64,000 nucleotides of DNA from positions 181,587 to 245,586 of the forward strand of contig NZ_KK211279.1 of the NCBI RefSeq assembly GCF_000621445.1. The letters run 5' to 3'. How positions within the stretch are numbered: position 1 is the first letter of the stretch; each line of letters begins with the position of its first letter. A program made the translations under genes and the position numbers. This document shows positions 44,641 through 53,857 of this stretch, one piece after another. The notes below the pieces were generated by a model. That model was not told the DNA's origin and searched no databases. It was given only the letters and a program-made list of their open reading frames with translations. This DNA comes from Alkalihalobacillus bogoriensis ATCC BAA-922. GTDB lineage: Bacteria; Bacillota; Bacilli; Bacillales; Bacillaceae_F.

Positions 44641-46320
44641 TTAGTTCGCTAATTCTACTTCTGTTAATGGTTCACTTGTTGATGGATGTGGGACGTAATT
44701 TAGTACGTTGCTTGATGTCGCCATCACTGGTGTAGAGTGGACTAATGTTACCATTGGTGAATCTTCAGAGATAATCGCCTGTGCTTGTTTATACAGGTCT
44801 GCTCTTTCATCTTGGTCCACCGCTCTTTTGGCTGCATCTAATAGTTTGTCAACTTCATCATTTTGATAGAAGGAACGGTTACTACTTCCGACGTTCGAGC
44901 CATGAAGTAAGCTACTTAAGAAATAATCTGGGTCTCCATTTGTTCCGGACCAGCCAAGCATGTAAAGCTGTTGCTCCCCGTTCATTGTTTTCTCTAAGTA
45001 AGGTGCCCATTCTTCACGTACGATCGTTGCATTGATACCGACTTGTTCTAGATTGTTTTGAATGATTTGTGATACCGTCTCTGGGTCTGGCATGTAAGGT
45101 CTTGCTACAGGCATAGTCCAAAGCTCAATGTCTAGGCCACCTTCATAACCAGCTTCAGCAAGTAATTCTTTTGCTTTTTCTGGATTGAAGTCATACCCTT
45201 CTACATCGTCGTTATATCCTAAATATCCAGGAGGTAATGGATTTTTCGCCACGTTGGCATAACCTGCATATAACGCATCACCAATCGCTTTCTTATCGAT
45301 GGCGTAGTTAATCGCTTGGCGTACTTCTACTTTGTCTAGTGGGGCTTTTTGCGTATTAAATCCTAAATAAGCGAAGTTGTTTTCCGCACGAGTTAAAAGC
45401 TCCAAGCTGTCTTCTGCTTCAATTCCCGCTGCATCATCTGGATTTAGTCCATCCATAATGTCAATTTCACCTGAGCGGAGCGCAATTAATCGAGCAGCGT
45501 TATCAGGGATGACTTCAAAAATAACACGGTCTAGTTTTGGATATCCTTCTATACGATAGTTCTCATTTTTATCTAAAATAATGGAATCATCTTTGCTCCA
45601 GCTTACAAACTTAAATGGACCTGTACCAACAGGGTTTTCGTTAATTTTTGAACCATACTCTTCAAGTGCTGCTGGTGACGTAATTCCAAAATAACTCATC
45701 CCTAAGTTTTGTAAAAAGAAACCTAATGGCTGATTCAAAACAAATTCAATTTCATAGTCGTTAATGACATTAATTTCATCAATGACGTGTCCTTCATCGC
45801 CTTTGAACCCACCAAACATCGTGCCATACATTGAATACACATACCCTTCATCAGTAAATGCATATTCATGATCTGGGTCTGACCAGCGCTCAAAGTTCGT
45901 TTTTACAGCTTCTGCATTAAAATCAGAGCCATCATGGAAAGTCACACCTTCTTCAAGATAGAATGTATAGTTTAAGCCGTCCTCAGACACTTCCCAATCA
46001 TGGGCTAAGCCTGGAGTCAGCTCAAAAGACTCTTTATCAAATTGCAGTAACCCTTCTAATACTTGGACTGTTACACGAGATGATTCCCCGTCTGTTGTAC
46101 TACCTGGGTCTAAACTTTCAGAATCTCCACCTCTAGCAAACACTAACACTTGTTCACCAGACGCTTCTTGTGTCCCTTCACCTTCATCCTCGGAATCTAC
46201 TGCTTCTTCAGCTGGCTCTTCTGCCGGTTCATTATCGGTCTCCTCGCTATTGCTGCAAGCTGCAAACACGAAAAGAAAAGCGAGCATCATGGCAAATAAA
46301 CATGACCATTTCCATTTCAT
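44641..46320 (-). CDS. peptide-binding lipoprotein of ABC importer (family 5 SBP)
   Basis: 559 residues; lipobox FAAC (Cys22), then a very acidic Glu/Asp linker (about 25-55), then a family 5 solute-binding domain (LVFARGGDSESLDPGSTTDGES, GLTPGLAHDWEVSEDG-like block, TFYLEEGVTFHDGSDFNAEAV, NPVGTGPFKFVSW, VRQAINYAIDKKAI). The type is DppA/AppA-like; di- or oligopeptides are likely but nickel or glutathione cannot be excluded. The acidic linker fits an alkaliphile or halotolerant host (weak inference). ATG 46320 is behind AAGGGGGAAAAATGA. Confidence 0.92.
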   Translation of the reverse strand: MKWKWSCLFAMMLAFLFVFAACSNSEETDNEPAEEPAEEAVDSEDEGEGTQEASGEQVLVFARGGDSESLDPGSTTDGESSRVTVQVLEGLLQFDKESFELTPGLAHDWEVSEDGLNYTFYLEEGVTFHDGSDFNAEAVKTNFERWSDPDHEYAFTDEGYVYSMYGTMFGGFKGDEGHVIDEINVINDYEIEFVLNQPLGFFLQNLGMSYFGITSPAALEEYGSKINENPVGTGPFKFVSWSKDDSIILDKNENYRIEGYPKLDRVIFEVIPDNAARLIALRSGEIDIMDGLNPDDAAGIEAEDSLELLTRAENNFAYLGFNTQKAPLDKVEVRQAINYAIDKKAIGDALYAGYANVAKNPLPPGYLGYNDDVEGYDFNPEKAKELLAEAGYEGGLDIELWTMPVARPYMPDPETVSQIIQNNLEQVGINATIVREEWAPYLEKTMNGEQQLYMLGWSGTNGDPDYFLSSLLHGSNVGSSNRSFYQNDEVDKLLDAAKRAVDQDERADLYKQAQAIISEDSPMVTLVHSTPVMATSSNVLNYVPHPSTSEPLTEVELAN

Positions 46321-46370
46321 TCATTTTTCCCCCTTAATTTTTTTAATATAGATAAAACTTTGTTCCCTAT

Positions 46371-47339
46371 CTATTCATATAAATGACAGGCAACAAAATG
46401 GTTATCTTCCACGGATTGAAACTTAGGTTTCACCTCTTTACATCTATCAATCATCTCTGGACATCGTGTATGAAACGGACAGCCAGATGGCGGATCAGCA
46501 GGACTGGGGACATCCCCTTTTAAAATGATCCGTTCTTTTTTTATATCCGGATCTGGTAGTGGAACGGCAGAAAGAAGTGCTTTTGTATAAGGATGCTTCG
46601 GATTCTCATAAAGCCGGTCTCTATCTGTAAGCTCTACCATTTGACCTAAGTACATCACACCGATTCGATCACTAATATGTTTAATGACACTTAAATCATG
46701 AGCAATAAAAAGATAGGTTAGTTGAAATTCATCACGGAGTTTTTCCATTAAGTTTAAGATTTGTGACTGTACGGAGACATCTAACGCGGAAACAGGCTCA
46801 TCACAAATGATGAGTTTCGGGTTATTCGCTAACGCTCTCGCAATACCAATTCTTTGTCTTTGTCCTCCACTAAACTGGTGTGGGTATCTTGCCGCATGAT
46901 AACTACTCAATCCAACAACTTCTAGTAATTCATGCACACGCTTTTTTCGTTCTTCTTTTGAAGTCATACCATGTATTAACAATGGTTCACTTATAATTTT
47001 TTCAACAGTATGCCTTGGATTTAAGGAAGCATATGGGTCTTGGAAAATAATTTGCATATCTTTTCGCAGTTGCCTCATTTCTTCCGCCTTCAGCTTTGTC
47101 ACATCTTGCCCAAGGAAGTTAACTTCTCCTTCTGTCGGTTCAATTAATCGTAAAATCGATTTTCCAGTTGTGGACTTCCCACAGCCCGACTCCCCAACAA
47201 TTCCAAGAATCTCACCTTCCATAACGGAAAAGGAAACGTCATCAACCGCTTTGACTTCACCAACTTTGCGACCAAAAATTCCACCTCGGATATCAAAGTA
47301 CTTTTTCAGCCCTTTTACTTCCAATATTGGCTCAGGCAT
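46371..47339 (-). CDS. peptide ABC transporter ATPase (DppF/OppF type)
   Basis: About 322 residues: Walker [11 protein letters not shown]-loop [15 protein letters not shown], signature [15 protein letters not shown], Walker [13 protein letters not shown], and the C-terminal oligopeptide-type extension with a Cys cluster ([15 protein letters not shown]). ATG 47339 is behind GGAGGACGTTGCTA and overlaps the DppD-type stop by eight bases. Confidence 0.94.
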   Translation of the reverse strand: MPEPILEVKGLKKYFDIRGGIFGRKVGEVKAVDDVSFSVMEGEILGIVGESGCGKSTTGKSILRLIEPTEGEVNFLGQDVTKLKAEEMRQLRKDMQIIFQDPYASLNPRHTVEKIISEPLLIHGMTSKEERKKRVHELLEVVGLSSYHAARYPHQFSGGQRQRIGIARALANNPKLIICDEPVSALDVSVQSQILNLMEKLRDEFQLTYLFIAHDLSVIKHISDRIGVMYLGQMVELTDRDRLYENPKHPYTKALLSAVPLPDPDIKKERIILKGDVPSPADPPSGCPFHTRCPEMIDRCKEVKPKFQSVEDNHFVACHLYE

Positions 47340-48327
47340 TAGCAACGTCCTCCTCCTTCTTCTCGTATAAAAAGCAACGACTCTTTCGATGATTTTCTAA
47401 AGAAAGTAAAGCGGGGTTCTCATTGAAACAACGGTCAAACGCCGATTCACACCTGTCAGCAAATCGACAGCCCACTCTCCCCATTTTTGGCTTCGGCACT
47501 GTCCCAGGGATCGAATACAGTGTTTGCTCTCTTTCATGAAGCTTTGGCAAAGAACGGATAAGCCCTTTTGAATATGGATGCTTTGGACTTTTTAAAATTT
47601 CACGAGTTGTCCCTTCCTCTACCACTTGACCAGCATACATCACGATGACCCGATCACATATTTCCGCAACAACGCCAAGGTCATGCGTGATTAATAGAAT
47701 CGCCGTTTCGTTTTGTTTATTTAAATTTTTCATAATATCTAGAATCTGTGCTTGAATCGTGACATCTAGTGCTGTCGTTGGTTCATCAGCAATCAGAAGT
47801 TCTGGGTCACACGACATCGCAATCGCAATCATTACCCGCTGCCTCATCCCGCCGGACAACTGGTGCGGATACTCATCAATGACCGCTTCCGCTCTCGGGA
47901 TTCCAACAAGTTTTAGCATGTCTATCGCTTTTAGATGCGCTTCTTTTTTGCTCATTTTTTGGTGAATTAAAATTGCTTCTCTCATTTGATTCCCAATCGT
48001 AAACAACGGATTTAACGAGGTCATCGGCTCTTGGAAAATCATTGAGATTTCATTTCCACGAATTTTTTTCATTCGTTTCTCTGTTACCTTTGCTAGATTT
48101 GTTCCTTTAAAATTAATTTCACCCGAAACGATTTTCCCAGGCGGTTTCGGAACAAGCTGCATAATAGAAAGTGACGTTACACTTTTCCCACAGCCCGACT
48201 CACCTACGATACCTACGACTTCTCCTTTATGTACACTCAAGCTAATCCCATCCACCGCTGGGATTTCACCACTATCTGTAAAAAAGTGTGTATGCAACTC
48301 TTTTATTTCTAACACAACATCCGACAT
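47332..48327 (-). CDS. peptide ABC transporter ATPase (DppD/OppD type)
   Basis: 331 residues: Walker [11 protein letters not shown]-loop [18 protein letters not shown], signature [15 protein letters not shown], Walker [13 protein letters not shown], and the C-terminal Cys motif [15 protein letters not shown]. First gene of the operon in the order D, F, binding protein, B, C. ATG 48327 is behind AGGGGGGCTAATTC. Confidence 0.94.
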   Translation of the reverse strand: MSDVVLEIKELHTHFFTDSGEIPAVDGISLSVHKGEVVGIVGESGCGKSVTSLSIMQLVPKPPGKIVSGEINFKGTNLAKVTEKRMKKIRGNEISMIFQEPMTSLNPLFTIGNQMREAILIHQKMSKKEAHLKAIDMLKLVGIPRAEAVIDEYPHQLSGGMRQRVMIAIAMSCDPELLIADEPTTALDVTIQAQILDIMKNLNKQNETAILLITHDLGVVAEICDRVIVMYAGQVVEEGTTREILKSPKHPYSKGLIRSLPKLHEREQTLYSIPGTVPKPKMGRVGCRFADRCESAFDRCFNENPALLSLENHRKSRCFLYEKKEEDVANA

Positions 48328-48629
48328 GAATTAGCCCCCCTTCATGACAACAAATAGCAAATGCAATCGGAAAATCTTTTAGAAAACTATACTTCAAACA
48401 TACTCAAAAGCTTGACCAATCATTCCTCATTTTTCTGAAAATAAAAATATTTTTCAATACTTTTACAAAGGTTTATTTCAAAATTATTTAATCATACGAA
48501 ATCAAAATGACAAGCGTTGTGTCATAATATTTAACATAATAGTTACCACTTTCTTTTTTTGTATTTATTTTTGTAAGATTATGTTCCATTTGCTTTTTCT
48601 TTTGGAATTGTTGAAGGAGTTGAATTGAG

Positions 48630-48770
48630 ATGGATAAGTGGGAGTTTGAAATGGTGTTGGATGGGAGTTTTTTTCACTTTAGGGGGAATTTTCATTTTTT
48701 GGCGTTTCGGTGTTGGCGGGATTTAAAGATAGCGTTGAGGATGAGAGCTTTTTTGCAGGGGATATTGTAG
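48630..48770 (+). CDS. possible small ORF, 46 residues, unknown
   Basis: ATG 48630 has GAAGGAGTTGAATTGAG upstream. The product (start MDKWEFEMVLDGSFFHFRGN) is aromatic- and Arg-rich and matches nothing I know. The plus strand here is unusually G-rich. It is in the gene-free stretch 48328-49169, and nothing else supports translation. Confidence 0.2.
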   Translation: MDKWEFEMVLDGSFFHFRGNFHFLAFRCWRDLKIALRMRAFLQGIL

Positions 48771-48833
48771 TGTGATGGAGTTATTTGAGTGGAGTGTGTC
48801 CATTAGACTTGCTCTATTGGCTTCATCGCCTTC

Positions 48834-49084
48834 ATGAAGCACACTTCTCTTACTTTTTTTCTCTTTCTGTCCTTCATCGCTCTTATGAAGGACACTTCTC
48901 TCGCTTTTTCTTCTCTTTCTGTCCTTCATCGCCTTTATGAAGGACACTTTCTCGCTTTTTCTTCTCTTTCTGTCCTTCATCGCCTTTATGAAGGACACTT
49001 TCTCGCTTTTTCTTCTCTTTCTGTCCTTCATCGCCTTTATGAAGGACACTTCTCTCGCTTTTTCTTCTCTTTCTGTCCTTCAGC
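48834..49084. repeat. Family C array 2: five hairpin-linker units
   Basis: ATGAAG starts at 48834, 48885, 48937, 48988 and 49039 (periods 51, 52, 51, 51). Each junction TGTCCTTCAT-seven bases-ATGAAGGACA is a 27-nt hairpin; linkers are cttctctcgctttttcttct-like. Just before it a decayed hairpin (tgtccattagacttgctctattgg, 48796-48820) resembles the variant hairpin at 62219. Period near 51 keeps frames open, creating false ORFs on both strands. Confidence 0.92.
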
Positions 49085-49087
49085 CAT

Positions 49088-49132
49088 AAAAAAAGAGGAG
49101 TCAATCCACACACGAATTGACTCCTCTTTTTT
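49088..49132. terminator. strong bidirectional terminator
   Basis: AAAAAAGAGGAGTCAAT / ATTGACTCCTCTTTTTT, a perfect stem of about 17 bp with a nine- or ten-base loop. It ends the long minus-strand rhamnogalacturonan-type unit. Confidence 0.9.
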
Positions 49133-49169
49133 CTTACTCAGCTTTATTTTACTGACAGTTCCTATCCTA

Positions 49170-51647
49170 TCATGACTCTAACAGAGGTACTTCTACTTCA
49201 ATCACCACAGGCCCTACTAATCCTGATTGTAAGCTAACATTATCCATTTCGTTTGCTTTATTATTTGTTACTTTCACTGTTAATATATTTGTTCTTATTT
49301 TTAAATGCTGTTGGTCCAATTCAAAACGGTAGGGGGCCCACATTTTCACTCCAATAGGATTTCCATTTACTTGAACACTAGCGATTTCATACACTTCCCC
49401 AAGGTCAAGTGTATACGAAGCGGACTCTTGAATTTCCTTCATTTCAAACTGTGTTTCATACACAAGCGTGCCTGAATAGTATTCCAACTCGTTCCAATTT
49501 GACCACGATGCCAATTGTTTTTCACGCCACAACAAACTTCCTTTTTTAATCACCCATTCGCCCTGCAATACAACTACATCCTTTGTTTTACATTGCGAGC
49601 TCATATCATCAGATGGTAATGAGTACTCTTCCCCCGGCATTACATAGTAAACAATCGATTCCCGTCTATTTATTTCAAGTGGTATGGCGACTTTCTCCTC
49701 ATAACACTGAACTTGCACTTCGTTAATTACACCAATCCATGGGTCCCAGCATTCTACTTTTCCTTTTTCCGCTATCAAGAGTTTACCATTATACATCTCT
49801 TCCCCTTCATTCACTACAACATAGAACAGACAGCCTTGCTTTTCTACTTTACTTATTCGAATGTCTGTGTTTCCTGGTGATAAGCTAACTTGTCGCACAC
49901 TATTTTTATCTATTTCCTCTATGAGGTTAGGTTCATTCTCAATTACAGTCGCTCCCTCTAAAAATTTTCCATACAAATGTGAAAGAACAATGACTCGCCC
50001 ACCTGTTTTTATAAAAGCTTGCAGTCTTTCCGCTACTTCAGCATGTAAAGAGAGTGTATTTTCTACTAGAATGACTTTATACACTTGTTTTTCAATTTGA
50101 ATTTTACCATTCCCAATAAAACAATCCTTTAGTAGTGAGTCTTCCAAATAATTGAACTCAATTTGATTTTGATAAAGAGGCTTAACGATACGCCATGGTA
50201 AATAGTCTTCTTCACATAAAACAGCAATTTCCGTTTGATTCACACTATCTGTCATGACCCAACTCATCCGTTTAATATATTGTGAAAACAAGTGATAATA
50301 AGTCCACCAACTGTTATTTGGCCCAACATCTGGAGGCCGCTCATGACTTCTTTTTTTTCCGTTAATCGAATAATAAAAGGCATGCGGACATATCAAATTC
50401 ACTCCTCTTACAAACAGCCAGTCAAAATACCATTTCATATCTCCTGGACTTAAGGCCCAACTGCTCTCCTTGCCACATACACCTAGTACTTCATTTAAAT
50501 TTCTTCGTCGGCCACGGTGTCTTGCTGCATCCGAAGAACATTTTCCAGCAGTAGAATGCTCTCCTTCTAGTGATTTCCCTTCTTCAGGTGCAACCCAGCG
50601 CCAGACAACATCTTGCCCTGGTATTTGAAAATAATCCAATAGCCCGATATCATCACTTTTCGCAGGATGACCGGTTAACGCAATACCATGACTTTGACAC
50701 CACTCACTAATCGGCCGATAATATGTTTCTCTTACTCTGTCATGTATACATTGGCGATAGCGTTTTTTTATATCATTAGTATGAGCTCCAACGTCATACC
50801 AGAGTGCACTTAAATCAGATTCTTCATTTCCATCTTGTATAAAAACATCTAAAAAGTTGCGCGTCCACGGCTTTAAACCAGGAAGAGCATTTCGCCCTAG
50901 CATATCTGGTTCATCCGTAAACATCCCGATTACCGTTTCACCAAAATACTCTTTCAGTACAGCGTAGTATCTTTCGTGAGTAAGACGAATGTACGTTCTG
51001 ACTGCATCAGGATTTAATAAATCAGCTGATGGAGGGGCATTTTTTTCTCCATCATCCTCGTCAAAATGAATGCCCCGAATCGTTCCTTTTGTGTCTGTTT
51101 CAATAAAAATTAAGATCGACCATTGACCTTCACTAGGAGGGATAAAGACAACTTTATCTTCGGTTGGTTTTAAGATTATCGTCTTTTCATGATGTATGGA
51201 CGAATTTGACAGTTTTTCTACAGCTTGAATGGAAACAAGCTGATCACCTTCATCTAGTTCAAGTGAAATTTCATTTTCTCCTTGCTTTATTGAATGTTCG
51301 ACCATCTTTAACCCTCGACTTGCATAGCGAGAATCTTCTTTGACAACTTGACCATTGGCAGAGCCAGAAGGATACATCCCTTCATCATACAAAACCACGC
51401 GCATTCCCAACTTGCATGCTTCACGAACCGCTTCATAAACCAACTCCATAAAATCATCTGACAAATAGCCAATGTCCTCTGGAATCCCTATCCGAGGATG
51501 AAGAACAAAGCCAGTCACCCCTTTCTCATAAAAATCATGAATTTGCCGTTTTATTTCTTTTATTGTTAAATAATCATTCCAAAACCAGAAAGGAATTGGT
51601 GTGAATTCCTCTGCTGGATGTAAAAATTGGTCCCGTAAGTCCTTCAC
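49170..51647 (-). CDS. GH106-like glycosidase (putative alpha-L-rhamnosidase)
   Basis: 825 residues, no signal peptide. The N-terminal TIM-barrel part (IPFWFWNDYLTIKEIKRQI, GVTGFVLHPRIG, VVLYDEGMYPSGSANG, GMFTDEPDMLGRN, ALTGHPAKSDD) recalls GH106/GH2-related rhamnosidases; the C-terminus is a GH2-type sugar-binding beta-sandwich (YETQFEMKEIQESASYTLDLGEVYEIASVQVNG). I chose GTG 51647 since it overlaps the stop of the upstream gene (GTGA) behind AAAGGGTGG; the frame runs on to TTG 51671. Family assignment is by motif memory only. Its partner upstream is GH105-like, which fits removal of rhamnose from pectin fragments. Confidence 0.7.
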   Translation of the reverse strand: MKDLRDQFLHPAEEFTPIPFWFWNDYLTIKEIKRQIHDFYEKGVTGFVLHPRIGIPEDIGYLSDDFMELVYEAVREACKLGMRVVLYDEGMYPSGSANGQVVKEDSRYASRGLKMVEHSIKQGENEISLELDEGDQLVSIQAVEKLSNSSIHHEKTIILKPTEDKVVFIPPSEGQWSILIFIETDTKGTIRGIHFDEDDGEKNAPPSADLLNPDAVRTYIRLTHERYYAVLKEYFGETVIGMFTDEPDMLGRNALPGLKPWTRNFLDVFIQDGNEESDLSALWYDVGAHTNDIKKRYRQCIHDRVRETYYRPISEWCQSHGIALTGHPAKSDDIGLLDYFQIPGQDVVWRWVAPEEGKSLEGEHSTAGKCSSDAARHRGRRRNLNEVLGVCGKESSWALSPGDMKWYFDWLFVRGVNLICPHAFYYSINGKKRSHERPPDVGPNNSWWTYYHLFSQYIKRMSWVMTDSVNQTEIAVLCEEDYLPWRIVKPLYQNQIEFNYLEDSLLKDCFIGNGKIQIEKQVYKVILVENTLSLHAEVAERLQAFIKTGGRVIVLSHLYGKFLEGATVIENEPNLIEEIDKNSVRQVSLSPGNTDIRISKVEKQGCLFYVVVNEGEEMYNGKLLIAEKGKVECWDPWIGVINEVQVQCYEEKVAIPLEINRRESIVYYVMPGEEYSLPSDDMSSQCKTKDVVVLQGEWVIKKGSLLWREKQLASWSNWNELEYYSGTLVYETQFEMKEIQESASYTLDLGEVYEIASVQVNGNPIGVKMWAPYRFELDQQHLKIRTNILTVKVTNNKANEMDNVSLQSGLVGPVVIEVEVPLLES

Positions 51648-53845
51648 GCTTTTACACCACCCTTTGCCCAATTCACACTCCTATTCTTTAATGACTTTTT
51701 CAGCTTAAGCGTTTCAATTCCAGCTAGTAACACAATCCCGGTACCATGAGTATCATTGAGAATCCATGTAAGATCATTTTTATAGTAATTCTCTGTAAAA
51801 GAATAGCCGGAACCTTGGCAAACACCGTATACATTTCCGTGCTGATCAATTGCAAGACGAGACATCGCCTCCCAACCTTTAAAAACAGACTCACTATACC
51901 GCTTCTTATCTTTCAACCAGCCGTAACGAATCCCTCTTGAAAAACCATATATGAACATGGAAGTACAAGAAGTTTCCTCATATGATTCATAGTCAGTGAG
52001 AACTTGATGCCACATTCCAGTTGGTCCTTGCAGTGAAAGATACCCTTCACATAAATCTTGAAAAAAGGCTACTAACTCATTTCTATCACTATGGTTTTCT
52101 GGTATGACAGCTAATAATTCTGATAGAGAAAACAACACCCACCCATTTCCACGTCCCCAAGGTACACCTGTAGCTGAATCAAATTTAAAGTCATAAACAT
52201 GGGACATGATTTTTTGGTGTGGCAAATAGAGAAACGCTTTATACCGTAAAAACTGATATACAGCATCATGCAAATACGCTTCGTCTCCTGTTTTTTGATA
52301 GTAGCGACATAAAAAAGGAGTACTCATATACAAATCATCACACCAAATTGTATCTTTCATAAAGTCAACACTTCCAAACTTGCGATATAATGTCCCATCT
52401 GGCAACCGGTCTTGAATCATTGAAATATGATGGGCAATATCATGGGCAACTCGGTCGGCATCTTTAATCGTATTTACTTCTGATGCGAGTAACATCGTAG
52501 CCCCAAAAGAACCACAATCATCTAAACTATCAATCGCTGATAACTGATTATTCACGCCCGCTGCACCGTATTGTTCTTTATCCCATAAAGAATACTCATA
52601 TAATGCTGTGCTCGTTTCAATATGATTTATTGCGTAGGAAATAATATCTTGTCGATTCAACTCTTTTCCCGTTTGAAGCAAGCCATACAACGTAACCCCT
52701 AATGGATAATCCCATTTTCCAAACAAACGATTTTCTAAATAAGGCCTCACATAAAGATGTGGTTCGTCAAGTCTCCAAAACGTTGGCCCATCCATCGCAT
52801 CCATAATCGATGTTATTTGTCTAATTTCCTTCATATCCATGTCAGACCTGTCTTCAAAAAGACCTGCATACAACCATTTGCCGTTTGCTCCTTTCACTGG
52901 AACTGGCAATTGAAATTGTACTTCCTCTTGGCGTGCTTTGATTTCAAATCCCCAATCATCTTGCTCACAGTAACTTTTTATCACAACATCATGCTCACCA
53001 TATGGTAACTCTACTTGGATCTGAAAGCTTGAAGACCCTTTTGTTTGAAATACTATCTCATTCTCGATAAAAATATCAATTCGTCCATTTGACTGACCGA
53101 ATAACTCCACTCCCTTATTTTCTAAAAAAGGAATGTTAATTTTCGACCAAGCGACAGCAAATGTATGTTGACGGTTCCCAAACATCCTTGTCATCTGCCA
53201 TTCAGAAGTTAGCTGTGGCCACTTTATTTCAGGGTACCATTGAACTTTTTCATCAAGTCCATTTAACTCCGAAGGTAATTGTTCAAACGACTCTCGTAAT
53301 GGTTCAGTAAAAATCCAACCTTCTTGCCCGTCTCTTTCCGCTGTAGGAGATAAAAAGTGCATAGGATGCCGTTTAAATGACCCTGTTCCAAAAATCCCCC
53401 CAATTCCGGATGACGTCTTCACGAATTTTAAAACGAAGTCATTCCAACCTTGACAGATCTTTAACCGAAAGCCTACCTTTTTCTTTGGATCTAGCTCTTC
53501 CACAATCGTCGAGCGATATTTTAATTCTCCATTCACATACAAGTGAACAGGGCCATAACAATTTAAAGCAAACATATACTCCACTGCCTCGTCAGACCAT
53601 AACTTTCCCCATGCATAAACCGATTCACCGTTTTTGCAGTGCGGAAATTTCGTTTCAAAATCAAAATGGTAACGGTAATCTTTTAATCTCGTTAATCCAC
53701 TCGAACAAAATGCCCGGTACGTAATAGGATGAGGGGGATGACTACCAATATATCGATTCGAAATCGTTGCTAATATGTGCTCCATATTATCTTTACATTT
53801 CGTGTAAATACTCTCATTACTATGAAAATAAGGTTCCAACTTCAC
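51644..53845 (-). CDS. GH88/GH105-type unsaturated glucuronyl/rhamnogalacturonyl hydrolase with N-terminal beta domain
   Basis: 733 residues. The last 380 or so form the (alpha/alpha)6 barrel of YteR/YesR proteins: WRLDEPHLYVRPYLENRLFG, NNQLSAIDSLDDCGSFGATML (catalytic Asp region), DGTLYRKFGSVDFMKDTIWCDDLYM, GVPWGRGNGWVLFSLSELL, GPTGMWHQVLTDYESYEETSCTSMF. The first 350 residues are an extra beta-rich domain with PA14/GH2-like looks (YVNGELKYRSTIVEE), making it twice the size of YteR. GTG 53845 is behind AAGGAGTGA. No signal peptide, so it acts on imported disaccharides. Confidence 0.85.
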   Translation of the reverse strand: MKLEPYFHSNESIYTKCKDNMEHILATISNRYIGSHPPHPITYRAFCSSGLTRLKDYRYHFDFETKFPHCKNGESVYAWGKLWSDEAVEYMFALNCYGPVHLYVNGELKYRSTIVEELDPKKKVGFRLKICQGWNDFVLKFVKTSSGIGGIFGTGSFKRHPMHFLSPTAERDGQEGWIFTEPLRESFEQLPSELNGLDEKVQWYPEIKWPQLTSEWQMTRMFGNRQHTFAVAWSKINIPFLENKGVELFGQSNGRIDIFIENEIVFQTKGSSSFQIQVELPYGEHDVVIKSYCEQDDWGFEIKARQEEVQFQLPVPVKGANGKWLYAGLFEDRSDMDMKEIRQITSIMDAMDGPTFWRLDEPHLYVRPYLENRLFGKWDYPLGVTLYGLLQTGKELNRQDIISYAINHIETSTALYEYSLWDKEQYGAAGVNNQLSAIDSLDDCGSFGATMLLASEVNTIKDADRVAHDIAHHISMIQDRLPDGTLYRKFGSVDFMKDTIWCDDLYMSTPFLCRYYQKTGDEAYLHDAVYQFLRYKAFLYLPHQKIMSHVYDFKFDSATGVPWGRGNGWVLFSLSELLAVIPENHSDRNELVAFFQDLCEGYLSLQGPTGMWHQVLTDYESYEETSCTSMFIYGFSRGIRYGWLKDKKRYSESVFKGWEAMSRLAIDQHGNVYGVCQGSGYSFTENYYKNDLTWILNDTHGTGIVLLAGIETLKLKKSLKNRSVNWAKGGVKA

Positions 53846-53857
53846 TCACTCCTTATT

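Noticed and set aside
48723-49175. Lys/Arg-rich repeat proteins on both strands
   Set aside because: They are frames kept open by the 51-base repeat period of Family C; no RBS and no sequence character beyond the repeat.
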